A stretch of 64,000 bases of DNA from Acidovorax radicis N35 (GTDB lineage: Bacteria; Pseudomonadota; Gammaproteobacteria; Burkholderiales; Burkholderiaceae_C). Where the stretch lies: the NCBI RefSeq assembly GCF_000204195.1, contig NZ_AFBG01000018.1, positions 124,001 to 188,000 of the forward strand, written 5' to 3'. The notes under the pieces are model-generated. The model made no database searches. It was not told the origin of the DNA and was given only the letters and a program-made list of their open reading frames with translations. This document shows, piece by piece, positions 45,748-53,202 of this stretch. The position numbers and the translations under genes are program-made. Numbering within the stretch: position 1 is the first letter of the stretch; every line of letters begins with the position of its first letter.

Positions 45748-46392
45748 TCAGGCCGCAGTGGCGGGTGGGGCGCTGGTCCACACCAGCAGCAGGTTGTTGG
45801 CCGGCATCGCATGCCGTGCGGCCAGCTGCAGGCCGGCCTGGGCGGCCACAGCGGCCACGTCGTCGATGTGGCGGATGCCCCAGCTGGCGTCCTGCGCGCG
45901 CAGGCTGGTGTCAAAGGCCAGGTTGCCCGGGGCCGTGGGCACGCCGTCTTCCAGGTAGGGGCCGTAGGTGACCAGGCAGCCACCCGGCGCCAAGTGCCGG
46001 GCGGCGCCTTGCATCAGCCCCGCGCAGCAGGCCCAGGGGGCGATGTGCAGCATGTTGGCGCAGTAGATCAGGTCAAACGAGGCGGCGCCAAACGCCGGGC
46101 CCTCGCTGGGCCACGGGCTTTGCAGCACATCCAGCCGCAGCGGCGCCCGCACGTTGGCGGCGCCGGCCTGGGTGGCCCAGCCGGTGATCGAGCCAAAGTG
46201 GGTGGCCTGCTGGTCGGTGGGCTGCCAGGTCCAGCCGGGCAGGGCGGCGGCAAAGTGTGCGGCATGCTGGCCGGTGCCGCTGGCAATCTCCAGCGCGGCG
46301 CCGGCGGGCGGCAGCAGGGCCAGCAGCTGCGCCAGGATGGGGCCCTGGTTGCGTTCGGCGGCAGGGCTGTGCTGGAGGGGAGGGATGGGCAC
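45748..46392 (-). CDS. SAM-dependent methyltransferase-like protein (DUF938)
   Basis: This 214-residue DUF938 protein has the N-terminal family motif SPAAERNQGPILAQLL and the SAM-binding loop ALEIASGTGQHAAHFA. FDLIYCANMLHIAPW is the post-II motif, and WGIRHIDDVAAVAAQAGLQL is near the C terminus. The fold is that of class I methyltransferases but the substrate is unknown for the whole family. It lies just left of the DnaA-box repeat region and is followed on its strand by the ferredoxin. Confidence 0.88.
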   Translation of the reverse strand: MPIPPLQHSPAAERNQGPILAQLLALLPPAGAALEIASGTGQHAAHFAAALPGWTWQPTDQQATHFGSITGWATQAGAANVRAPLRLDVLQSPWPSEGPAFGAASFDLIYCANMLHIAPWACCAGLMQGAARHLAPGGCLVTYGPYLEDGVPTAPGNLAFDTSLRAQDASWGIRHIDDVAAVAAQAGLQLAARHAMPANNLLLVWTSAPPATAA

Positions 46393-46405
46393 GGGGAATT
46401 CTGAG

Positions 46406-46458
46406 TGTTTTTGGCCGCTGACGCTTGTCTATAAAGCGCTGGTAGCTATGAAATAAAG
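46406..46458 (-). repeat. Dispersed hairpin repeat, copy upstream of the DUF938 gene
   Basis: In reverse orientation: TTGGCCGCTGACGCTTGTCT then ATAAAGCGCTGGTAGCTATG. It sits immediately upstream of the methyltransferase start codon, so it lies in that gene's promoter or leader. Confidence 0.75.
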
Positions 46459-46514
46459 AGCATTCCGAAGAGCGCCGACGTGGACTGTACCGCAGGCGCC
46501 TTGCCCGTACGGTG

Positions 46515-46629
46515 TTGCCTGTTTTTTAAGCGGTACAAGGAGTTTCCTTGTAAATCAATGACTTAAGACTGTCATACAAAGCTTGTGCAAGGTTATCCAC
46601 ACCATTGTCCAGTGTCGGCAGGGATAACC
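46515..46629 (+). repeat. DnaA/IHF tandem repeat, unit 1 (115 bp)
   Basis: Unit 1 of a direct-repeat array. It begins TTGCCTGTTTTTTAAGCG and ends GGGATAACC. In order it contains a hairpin TACAAGGA-GTT-TCCTTGTA (46534-46552), an IHF consensus site, a DnaA box and the closing GGGATAACC, which is a partial DnaA box in the opposite direction. By hand alignment it differs from unit 2 at about 13 of 115 positions, with no gaps. Confidence 0.92.
46553..46601 (+). promoter_or_regulatory. IHF site plus DnaA box, module 1
   Basis: AATCAATGACTTA (46553-46565) matches the IHF consensus WATCAANNNNTTR fully. TTATCCACA (46593-46601) is a perfect strong DnaA box. The gap between them is 27 bp, identical in all three modules. 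Confidence 0.85.
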
Positions 46630-46687
46630 GGGGGTTTTGGGGAGGCTCTGCAAGGTGTCGGAGGGCGGATCAGAACAGATATCCGTA

Positions 46688-46802
46688 TTGCCTGTTTTTT
46701 AAGCGTTACAAAGATAGTCCTTGTAAATCAATCACTTAAAACTGTCATACAAGGCTTATCCAAGGTTATCCACACCATTGTCCAGTGCAGGCTGGGATAA
46801 CC
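46688..46802 (+). repeat. DnaA/IHF tandem repeat, unit 2 (115 bp)
   Basis: Unit 2 starts 173 bp after unit 1 and has the same length and order of elements. It carries an extra partial box TTATCCAAG (46757-46765) directly before the perfect one, so two boxes stand head to tail here. The hairpin arms are TTACAAAGA/TCCTTGTAA with one mismatch. Confidence 0.92.
46726..46774 (+). promoter_or_regulatory. IHF site plus DnaA box, module 2
   Basis: AATCAATCACTTA (46726-46738) fits the IHF consensus and TTATCCACA (46766-46774) is a perfect DnaA box, 27 bp apart. Confidence 0.85.
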
Positions 46803-46852
46803 ATTGCCATGATTTTGTGTGCTGCCTAAAAATGAGGCATCGCAGGGTGTGC

Positions 46853-46936
46853 CCTTACAAATCAAGCACTTGGCACTGTCATACAAGGCTTGTCAAAACT
46901 TATCCACATGATTGTCCAGTGCTGAAAGGGATAACC
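46853..46936 (+). repeat. DnaA/IHF tandem repeat, unit 3 (shortened, 84 bp)
   Basis: Unit 3 lacks the first 31 bp or so of the unit (the T-run and left hairpin arm) and is more diverged, but keeps the IHF site, CACTGTCATACAAGGCTTGT-type text, the DnaA box, ATTGTCCAGTG and GGGATAACC. It lies 134 bp after unit 2. Confidence 0.9.
46860..46908 (+). promoter_or_regulatory. IHF site plus DnaA box, module 3
   Basis: AATCAAGCACTTG (46860-46872) fits WATCAANNNNTTR, and TTATCCACA (46900-46908) is a perfect DnaA box. The 27-bp spacing is kept although the surrounding sequence has diverged, which suggests selection. Confidence 0.85.
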
Positions 46937-46960
46937 CGCAGGCCGTGGGCTGCGGGTGGC

Positions 46961-47242
46961 TCAGGCGGAAACCTTCACGCCCTTCCAGAACGCCACACGG
47001 CCTTTGATTTCTTCGGCTTCGGGCTTGGGGTCGGCATAGAACCAGGCGGCGTCGGTGTTCATTTCGCCGTTGACCAGCAGCGACAGGTAGCTGGCCTGGC
47101 CCTTCCAGTGGCAGGTGGTCTTGTGGTTGCTGAAGGTGAAGTAGTCGCGGTGGAGCGCACTTTCGGGGAAGTAGTGGTTGCCTTCCACCACCACGGTGTC
47201 GTCGCTCTCGGCAACTACCACGTCGTTCCAGACTGCTTTCAT
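46961..47242 (-). CDS. DUF427 domain-containing protein
   Basis: This 93-residue protein is a typical stand-alone DUF427 domain: MKAVWNDVVVAESDDTVVVE at the start, then NHYFPESALHRDYFTFSNHK, TTCHWKGQASYLSLLVNGE and DAAWFYADPKPEAEEIKGRV. The family is a small beta-fold of unknown function with conserved Trp, His and Tyr residues. ATG 47242 follows AAGGATTTCCC. Its leader contains a dispersed repeat, and the DnaA-box array lies directly after its stop. Confidence 0.9.
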   Translation of the reverse strand: MKAVWNDVVVAESDDTVVVEGNHYFPESALHRDYFTFSNHKTTCHWKGQASYLSLLVNGEMNTDAAWFYADPKPEAEEIKGRVAFWKGVKVSA

Positions 47243-47580
47243 GGGAAATCCTTGGTAAAAATGGTCGCTTGCGCTTAACAAATAAGCGCTGATAGCTATG
47301 AAATTGTGAGCAATCGGGTGCCGCAACAGGTGCTGCGCCCGAGGAGGGGGGCGAGGCCAATTATTCCCAATGCGCCGTGCCCGTGCACGCGGTACCTGAC
47401 GACGCAGGGTTTTGGGCGCAGTGCACGCCCTTGCATTCATTCAGTCGCGTGCGCAACCGGTGACCTGTGCCGCGTGGCTTACAGTGCAGCGCGCGGCGCC
47501 AGCACATTGGGGCAGGCTGCCGGATACTTTTCTATTCCACCGATGGGTGGACCCACCAAGACAACAGGAGCACCTTCACC
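47243..47580. other. Intergenic region with one dispersed repeat
   Basis: 338 bp lie between the divergent DUF427 and SDR genes. Positions 47256-47311 hold a reverse-oriented dispersed repeat (GGTCGCTTGCGCTTAACAAA then TAAGCGCTGATAGCTATGAA), close to the DUF427 start. The rest presumably holds the two promoters, but I see no convincing pair of boxes and no gene. Confidence 0.7.
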
Positions 47581-48489
47581 ATGGGTATTGATTTCAAAGG
47601 CCGCGTGGCCATCGTGACGGGTGCCGGCGGCGGCCTGGGCCGCCAGCATGCGCTGGCGCTGGCGGCGCGGGGCGCCAAGGTGCTGGTCAACGACCTGGGT
47701 GGCACGGTGGACGGCAGCGGTGCCACCGTGGGAGCCGCCCAGGCCGTGGTCGATGAGATCCGCGCGGCGGGCGGCGAGGCCCTGGCCAACGGCGCGTCCG
47801 TCACCGACTTTGCCGCGGTCGAAGCCATGGTGCAGCAGGCCATCGACGCCTGGGGCCGGGTGGACATCCTGGTCAACAACGCCGGCATCCTGCGCGACAA
47901 GTCGTTCTCGAAGATGGGCATGGACGACTTCCGCCTGGTGGTGGATGTGCACCTGATGGGCGCCGCCCACTGCTGCAAGGCCGTGTGGCCGCACATGGTG
48001 GCGCAGCAGTACGGCCGCATCTTGATGACCACGTCGTCCACCGGCCTGTACGGCAACTTTGGCCAGAGCAACTATGGCGCCGCCAAGCTGGCCCAGGTGG
48101 GGCTGATGCAGACCCTGGCCATCGAAGGCGCCAAGTACAACATCCACGTGAACGCCCTGGCGCCCACGGCCGCCACGCGCATGACCGAAGGCCTGATGCC
48201 CCAGGAGGTGCTGGACGCCCTCAAGCCCGAGGCCGTGGTGCCCGCCATGCTGGTGCTGGCCCATGAAAGCGCCCCGACGCGCACCATCCTGTGTGCGGGC
48301 GCGGGCACCTTCGAGGCGGCCCACATCACCCTGACGCAGGGCATTCATCTGGGCATCGGTGCCGACGTGCCCGAGCAGCTGGCGGCCCGCCTGGCCGAGG
48401 TGACTGAGCGCGCGGGTGACCAAGTACCACAAAGTGGTGCAGCCCAAGGAACCAATGAAGTAGGAAAGGCTTTGGCCGCAAGGGCTTGA
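47581..48489 (+). CDS. Short-chain dehydrogenase/reductase, MFE-2-like 3-hydroxyacyl-CoA dehydrogenase type
   Basis: This 302-residue SDR has the cofactor loop VTGAGGGLGRQHALALAARG and the VNDLGGTVDGSG segment seen in the dehydrogenase part of peroxisomal-type multifunctional enzyme 2. NNAGILRDKSFSKMG carries the catalytic Asn. SSTGLYGNFGQSNYGAAKLA contains Ser, Tyr and Lys of the active site (YGAAK). The last 50 residues resemble the family's extension. It would act on 3-hydroxyacyl-CoA or a similar alcohol with NAD. The ATG at 47581 is preferred to an upstream TTG. Confidence 0.9.
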   Translation: MGIDFKGRVAIVTGAGGGLGRQHALALAARGAKVLVNDLGGTVDGSGATVGAAQAVVDEIRAAGGEALANGASVTDFAAVEAMVQQAIDAWGRVDILVNNAGILRDKSFSKMGMDDFRLVVDVHLMGAAHCCKAVWPHMVAQQYGRILMTTSSTGLYGNFGQSNYGAAKLAQVGLMQTLAIEGAKYNIHVNALAPTAATRMTEGLMPQEVLDALKPEAVVPAMLVLAHESAPTRTILCAGAGTFEAAHITLTQGIHLGIGADVPEQLAARLAEVTERAGDQVPQSGAAQGTNEVGKALAARA

Positions 48490-48560
48490 CGCCCCTCTGG
48501 GCGGGCCAGCGCCCAACGTGCTAAGTTCCGGGCCGACAGAAGTTGGATCGGTATAAACAT

Positions 48561-50087
48561 ATGAGCAAATTGCACGAGAGACTGGCCGCCTACCCGGCGG
48601 ACGCCCTGGGAGGGATTCGCCGCGGCATTGAAAAGGAAGGGCTGCGGGTGTTGCCCACCGGCGGCCTGGCCCTCACGCCGCACCCGCTGGCGCTGGGCTC
48701 GGCCCTCACACACCCGCTGATCACCACCGATTACAGCGAGTCGCAGCTCGAACTCATCACCGGCGCTCGCAAGGGCGTGCACGAATGCCTCGATGAGCTG
48801 ACCGAGGTGCACCAGTTTGTGCACCACACCCTCAAAGACAGCGGCGGCGAACTGCTCTGGGCATCCAGCATGCCCTGTGGCCTGCCCACCGACGAGACGA
48901 TTCCGATTGGCCGCTACGGCAGCTCCAACGTGGGCCGCGCCAAGAGCGTGTACCGCATGGGCCTGGGCCACCGTTATGGCCGGCGCATGCAGACCATTTC
49001 GGGCATCCACTACAACTGGTCGCTGCCGGGCGTGGACAGCGAGCAGTATTTTTCGCTGATCCGCAACTTCCGCCGGCACGCGTTTGTGCTGCTGTACCTG
49101 TTTGGCGCTTCTCCCGCGCTGTGCCCCTGTTTTGTGGAAGGCCGGGAGCACCGCCTGCAGCGCATGGAGGGCGGCAGCGCGCTGTACCTGCCCCATGCCA
49201 CCTCGCTGCGCATGGGCCGCCTGGGCTACCAGAGCGACGCGCAGGCCACGCTGGCCGTGAGCTACAACGGCCTCACGGGCTACGCCAACTCGCTGCACGA
49301 AGCACTGACCAAGCCGTACCCCGCCTACGAAACCGTGGGCGTGCGCAACCCGGGCGGCGACTACAACCAGTTGGGCACCAGCCTGCTGCAGATCGAGAAC
49401 GAGTTCTACGGCACCATCCGCCCCAAGCGCACCGTGCGCACCGGCGAGCGCCCGCTGCATGCGCTGCGCGAACGCGGCGTCGAATATGTCGAAGTGCGCC
49501 TGATGGACCTGGACCCGTTTGTGCCCGTGGGCATCACGGCGCCCACCATGCGCCTGCTGGATGTGTTCTTGCTGCACTGCCTGCTGTCCGACAGCCCGCC
49601 CGACACACCAGCCGAAATTGCCGAGCTCAAGCAGAACCAGCACCTCACGGCCGAGCGGGGCCGCGAGCCCGGCTTGCAGCTTTCGCGCAACGGCCAGAGT
49701 GTGTTGCTGACCGAATGGGGCGCCGAAGTGCTGGCCGCGTGTGCGCCTTTGGCTGCGGCGCTGGACGCCACCCATGGCACGGATGACTACAGCGCCGCGC
49801 TGCGCGACGCCCGTGCGCTGATGTCTGCGCCCGAGCGCACACCGTCAGCCCGTGTGCTCGACAGCATCGTGGGCGAGCATCACCACAGCTTTGAGTCTTT
49901 TGCCCGCCAACAGTCCATCGCTGCGCGTGACGCACTGCTGGGCCTGCCGTGGACGGCAGAGCAGCAGGCACGTTACCTGGCGATGGCGGATGAATCGATT
50001 GCCGCGCAGAAGGCCATCGAGGCGGCGGACACACTGCCGTTTGAGGAATGGCGCGAGCAGTACATGTCGGTGAAGGAGCTCGGGTGA
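48561..50087 (+). CDS. gshA: Glutamate-cysteine ligase
   Basis: This 508-residue enzyme of the proteobacterial type makes gamma-glutamylcysteine, the first and limiting step of glutathione synthesis. Signatures are GIRRGIEKEGLRVLPTGGLA, TTDYSESQLELITGA, ETIPIGRYGSSNVGRAKSVY, GIHYNWSLP and YVEVRLMDLDPFVPVGI. The ATG at 48561 matches the usual N terminus (MSKLHERLAAYPADALGGIR); a TTG at 48543 is also in frame. Glutathione is also the cofactor of the frm pathway elsewhere in this window. Confidence 0.96.
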   Translation: MSKLHERLAAYPADALGGIRRGIEKEGLRVLPTGGLALTPHPLALGSALTHPLITTDYSESQLELITGARKGVHECLDELTEVHQFVHHTLKDSGGELLWASSMPCGLPTDETIPIGRYGSSNVGRAKSVYRMGLGHRYGRRMQTISGIHYNWSLPGVDSEQYFSLIRNFRRHAFVLLYLFGASPALCPCFVEGREHRLQRMEGGSALYLPHATSLRMGRLGYQSDAQATLAVSYNGLTGYANSLHEALTKPYPAYETVGVRNPGGDYNQLGTSLLQIENEFYGTIRPKRTVRTGERPLHALRERGVEYVEVRLMDLDPFVPVGITAPTMRLLDVFLLHCLLSDSPPDTPAEIAELKQNQHLTAERGREPGLQLSRNGQSVLLTEWGAEVLAACAPLAAALDATHGTDDYSAALRDARALMSAPERTPSARVLDSIVGEHHHSFESFARQQSIAARDALLGLPWTAEQQARYLAMADESIAAQKAIEAADTLPFEEWREQYMSVKELG

Positions 50088-50113
50088 TGCGGCACGCAGG
50101 CTGCATTCACTCC

Positions 50114-50170
50114 TGATTTGATAGCTTCTTGCGCTTATCTTTAAAGCGCTAGAGGCCGATTTGGCTGAAA
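50114..50170 (+). repeat. Dispersed hairpin repeat, copy after gshA
   Basis: TTGATAGCTTCTTGCGCTTA then TCTTTAAAGCGCTAGAGGCC. It lies between the convergent ends of gshA and the next minus-strand gene, a place where it may end transcription. Confidence 0.8.
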
Positions 50171-50172
50171 AT

Positions 50173-50406
50173 TCAGCCCTCCAGCCGCAGCAGCGCCTCT
50201 TGCCGCCAGTATTCGGCGGCATCCAGAAACCCCTCCCACACGCAGCCATTGCAGCCACGTCCGCAGCAGGTGGTGGGCTCGGGCGGTGGGTTGCGCAGCG
50301 TGATGCCGGCCTGCGCGGCGCGTTGCTGCAGAGACTGAAACATTTGCTGCGCGGAGGCCCCGTCAACAGCCTGGGCTGGGGCGGGTGTGCTGGCGCCGGG
50401 CAACAT
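50173..50406 (-). CDS. Small oxidoreductase-like domain protein with CCGRGCxxC motif
   Basis: This 77-residue protein matches the oxidoreductase-like small domain found alone in bacteria and in some eukaryotic proteins: PPPEPTTCCGRGCNGCVWEG then YWRQEALLRLE. Four cysteines in CCGRGCNGC may bind metal or be redox-active. The ATG at 50406 shares its A with the stop codon of the upstream gene (TGATG), so translation is coupled. A GTG one codon earlier is possible. Function is unknown. Confidence 0.8.
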   Translation of the reverse strand: MLPGASTPAPAQAVDGASAQQMFQSLQQRAAQAGITLRNPPPEPTTCCGRGCNGCVWEGFLDAAEYWRQEALLRLEG

Positions 50407-50657
50407 CACGGCTGGCGGCGCGCGGCCTTGGCGCGGCGCATGCCGTACTGCACCCCGAACGCAATGCCCAGCACGAGCGCAAACCAGCCCACCAGGGCCG
50501 CCTGGCCCATGAGATCGCGCACGCTGGCGGAGCGCGCCACATAGGGCGCCAGCAGGATGACCAGGCCAATCAGTGCGCAGGTCACGCCTTTGAACAGCAC
50601 TTCCTTGTCGGCCTTGCTGGCGGTGGCTTTGCGCGGGGTGTCGAGAGGTGCTGGCAT
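50406..50657 (-). CDS. Small two-helix membrane protein
   Basis: This 83-residue protein has two hydrophobic segments (VLFKGVTCALIGLVILLAPY and GQAALVGWFALVLGIAFGVQ) between a Lys-rich N terminus and a basic C terminus (GMRRAKAARRQP). The ATG at 50657 is the natural start, with a TGGAG-like ribosome site absent but AGGT nearby. It is translationally coupled to the small Cys-motif protein downstream. I do not recognise a named family. Confidence 0.75.
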   Translation of the reverse strand: MPAPLDTPRKATASKADKEVLFKGVTCALIGLVILLAPYVARSASVRDLMGQAALVGWFALVLGIAFGVQYGMRRAKAARRQP

Positions 50658-50751
50658 GGAGGTCAAATAACGCGGCGGCGTGGGCAAGTGAGGACCGCGA
50701 TTATCCTTGCCACCCTCAGACAGTATCGAAAACACAAGAAAGTACCCCCGC

Positions 50752-51720
50752 ATGGCCATCCAGTGGTTCCCCGGTCACATGCACCTGACCCGTAAAGCCA
50801 TCACCGAACGCATCAAGGACATTGACGTGGTGATCGAGGTGCTGGACGCGCGCCTGCCCGGCTCCAGCGCCAACCCGCTGCTGGCCGAGATCACGGGCCA
50901 CAAGCCCACGCTCAAGGTGCTCAACAAGCAGGACGTGGCCGACGCCGAGCGCACGGCGCTTTGGGTGGACTGGTACAACGCCCAGAGCGACACCCGTGCC
51001 TTGCCGCTCGATGCGTCGGACCCGGCCCCCACGCGCAAGCTGATTGACGCCTGCCACCTGCTGTCGCCCAACCGGGGCGGCATGGCCAAGCCCATGCGTG
51101 TGCTGATCTGCGGTGTGCCCAATGTGGGCAAGTCCACGCTGATCAACACCCTCAGCAACAAACGCCAGGCCAAGACGGGCGACGAGGCCGGCATCACCAA
51201 GCTGGAGCAGCGCATCACGCTGGCCGACGACTTCTACCTGTGGGACACGCCCGGCATGCTGTGGCCGCGCATCATCGTGCCCGAAAGTGGCTACAACCTG
51301 GCCGCCAGCGGCGCCGTGGGCCGCAATGCCTACGACGAGGAACTGGTGGCGCTGGAGCTGCTGCGCCGCCTGCAGCAGAACTACGCCCCGTTGTTGGAGG
51401 CGCGCTACAAGCTGGGCCTGCCGCAGGGGGCTGTGGCATCCATGCACGACGAAGAGCTGCTCGAAGCCATTGGCCGCAAACGCGGCGCCATGCTGGGCGG
51501 TGGCCGGGTGAACCTGCAAAAGACGGCCGAGATCGTGATGACGGACTTCCGCACCGCCATCCTGGGGCGCGTGACCTTGGAGACGCCAACCGAGTTTGAA
51601 GCGTGGAGAGCTGCGGGCCTGGCCGAAGACGCCAAGCGCCAGGCCAAGAAAGACGCGCGCACCCACTCCAAGGGCAAGGGCTCCGGCGTGCGTGAACCGT
51701 CGTCCGGCGATGCGCCATAA
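50752..51720 (+). CDS. ylqF: Ribosome biogenesis GTPase YlqF/RbgA
   Basis: This 322-residue circularly permuted GTPase helps late large-subunit assembly. The order is as expected: N-terminal IQWFPGHMHLTRKAITERIK, G4 LNKQD (about 57-61), G1 GVPNVGKST with Lys127, then G3 DTPG (about 165-168), and a C-terminal helical domain. The final 20 residues are basic and Ser/Gly-rich. The ATG at 50752 was chosen over upstream in-frame starts. A truncated, frameshifted second copy lies 1.5 kb downstream (53203-53771), beyond a Bug gene. Confidence 0.95.
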   Translation: MAIQWFPGHMHLTRKAITERIKDIDVVIEVLDARLPGSSANPLLAEITGHKPTLKVLNKQDVADAERTALWVDWYNAQSDTRALPLDASDPAPTRKLIDACHLLSPNRGGMAKPMRVLICGVPNVGKSTLINTLSNKRQAKTGDEAGITKLEQRITLADDFYLWDTPGMLWPRIIVPESGYNLAASGAVGRNAYDEELVALELLRRLQQNYAPLLEARYKLGLPQGAVASMHDEELLEAIGRKRGAMLGGGRVNLQKTAEIVMTDFRTAILGRVTLETPTEFEAWRAAGLAEDAKRQAKKDARTHSKGKGSGVREPSSGDAP

Positions 51721-52146
51721 ACCCGGTTCATCGCCCGGCAGCACTGTGAGCGCGCTGAACTGATAGTACAACCCCCGGAGGGTATGCATGGCATCCACAG
51801 TCGTTGCCATTGGCCCGCATGGGTCAGTCGGGACAGCTGTGGTCAGGTGTCTTCCAAGGCGCCCGGTCACGGTGAGGGCCAGGGACTGTGCACATCGGTG
51901 TTTGCCATGGCAGCTGCCACGCGGGCCGCACCGCGTCCGCACCCACTCCCACACCAGTGGATATAGGGAAAACCTGCTGGCCGCCTGTTAAGAGATATGA
52001 CATCGTATCTCTGCTCGCCAGCCGCGTGACGCCCTGATACCTCCGTCGTGAAGCAGGGCGCCACGCACCGGCGCCGCAGTGCTGTGCACCGCCGACTCGC
52101 AGGCCCTGCGATCGCGGTGACGATAACAACGACCGGGATTTTGTTC
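51721..52146. other. Intergenic region between ylqF and the Bug gene
   Basis: 426 bp have no credible gene; short frames here lack ribosome sites and resemble nothing I know. The region and the Bug gene together separate intact ylqF from its broken copy, so this is probably part of the inserted segment. I see no inverted repeats at its ends. Confidence 0.6.
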
Positions 52147-53154
52147 ATGCAAACTTTGAGTGCAGTAGCGTGCGTGGTAGCCGCTTTGTCCGTGTGTTTC
52201 TCCGCGCCTGCCATGGCGCAGGAGACCTGGCCCACCAAGCCTTTGCGCCTGATCATCCCCTTCCCGGCAGGTGGCAGCAGCGACCAGCTGGGTCGGTTGA
52301 TGGCCAAGGAGTTGGGGCTCAAGCTGGGGCAGCCGGTGCAGGTGGAAAACACCGACAGCAAAGGCACCAAAACCGCCGCTGGTGCCGCGCCGGATGGCTA
52401 CACGCTGGTGCTGTCTGGCGTGGGGACCAATGCCATCAGCCATGCCCTCAATCCCCGGCTCGACTACGACTCCCTCAAGGACTTCGTGCACATCTCCCAG
52501 CTGTCCGAAGGCCCTAACGTTTTGGTCGTGGGCGCGGATTCGCCGCTCAAATCCCTGCAGGAGCTGATTACGGTGGGCAAGGCCCAGCCTGGCAAACTCA
52601 CCTATGCGCAAGTGCATGCGTCGTCAGGGCACCTGGCGATGGAGTTGCTCAAGCAAACCATCAGCACCTGCGTGAACGGAGCATCCGGCACGCGCAACTG
52701 CACGACGCTGGGGCTGACCGGGGTGCCGTTCACCGGCGCCAAGCCCGCGTTGGATGCGGTGATGGACAACAAGGCAGGCATGATGTTCACCAATCTGGAC
52801 GCCGTGGCCCCCCATGTGCGCAGCGGCAAACTCCGCGCGCTGGCGGTCACCAGCCTGTTCAGAAATCCGCAACTCCCTGACGTGCCCAGCATCTCGGAAG
52901 TGGGTTATCCGGGCTTCAAGGCCGTGTCGTGGGTGGGCATCTCTGCCCCCGCAGGCACACCCGCCGCCGTGGTGGGGCGGCTGGAAAAAGAGATGGATAG
53001 CGCTTTCAAGGCGTCCGAGACCCGCAAGCAGCTGGAGGCGCAGGGCCTGGTGGTTGTCGTATCACGGTCTGCGGAATACACCGATTTCATTCGCAGGGAA
53101 ATGGAGCGTTGGCGCAGGGTGGTGAAGGTGGCCGGCATTCAGACGCCCTCATAG
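52147..53154 (+). CDS. Bug-family tripartite tricarboxylate transporter substrate-binding protein
   Basis: This 335-residue periplasmic protein starts with a Sec signal peptide (MQTLSAVACVVAALSVCFSA, cleaved after AMA). It has the Bug hallmarks: WPTKPLRLIIPFPAGGSSDQ, VENTDSKGTKTAAGAAPDGY, then GGKRAL-like RSGKLRALAVTSLFRNPQLP with PDVPSISEVGYPGF. Bug proteins bind carboxylates or amides and often have no adjacent TctAB permease, as here. A Cys pair around 170-180 (STCVNGASGTRNCTTLG) is an unusual loop. The gene is wedged between ylqF and its degenerate copy, which points to insertion by recombination. Confidence 0.9.
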   Translation: MQTLSAVACVVAALSVCFSAPAMAQETWPTKPLRLIIPFPAGGSSDQLGRLMAKELGLKLGQPVQVENTDSKGTKTAAGAAPDGYTLVLSGVGTNAISHALNPRLDYDSLKDFVHISQLSEGPNVLVVGADSPLKSLQELITVGKAQPGKLTYAQVHASSGHLAMELLKQTISTCVNGASGTRNCTTLGLTGVPFTGAKPALDAVMDNKAGMMFTNLDAVAPHVRSGKLRALAVTSLFRNPQLPDVPSISEVGYPGFKAVSWVGISAPAGTPAAVVGRLEKEMDSAFKASETRKQLEAQGLVVVVSRSAEYTDFIRREMERWRRVVKVAGIQTPS

Positions 53155-53202
53155 CACTCGTTGGCATTGGCCTCGGTGGTGCGAATCGAGAACCACCGGT
53201 AG

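Noticed and set aside
46515..46936. CRISPR array
   Set aside because: Repeat units are 84-115 bp with irregular spacing (173 and 134 bp) and contain DnaA and IHF sites; there are no short repeats with uniform spacers and no cas genes.
46515..46936. Firm call of chromosomal oriC
   Set aside because: The boxes fit, but no dnaA, dnaN, rpmH, gidA or parAB is nearby and no strong AT-rich unwinding region is visible. I keep origin as one option only.
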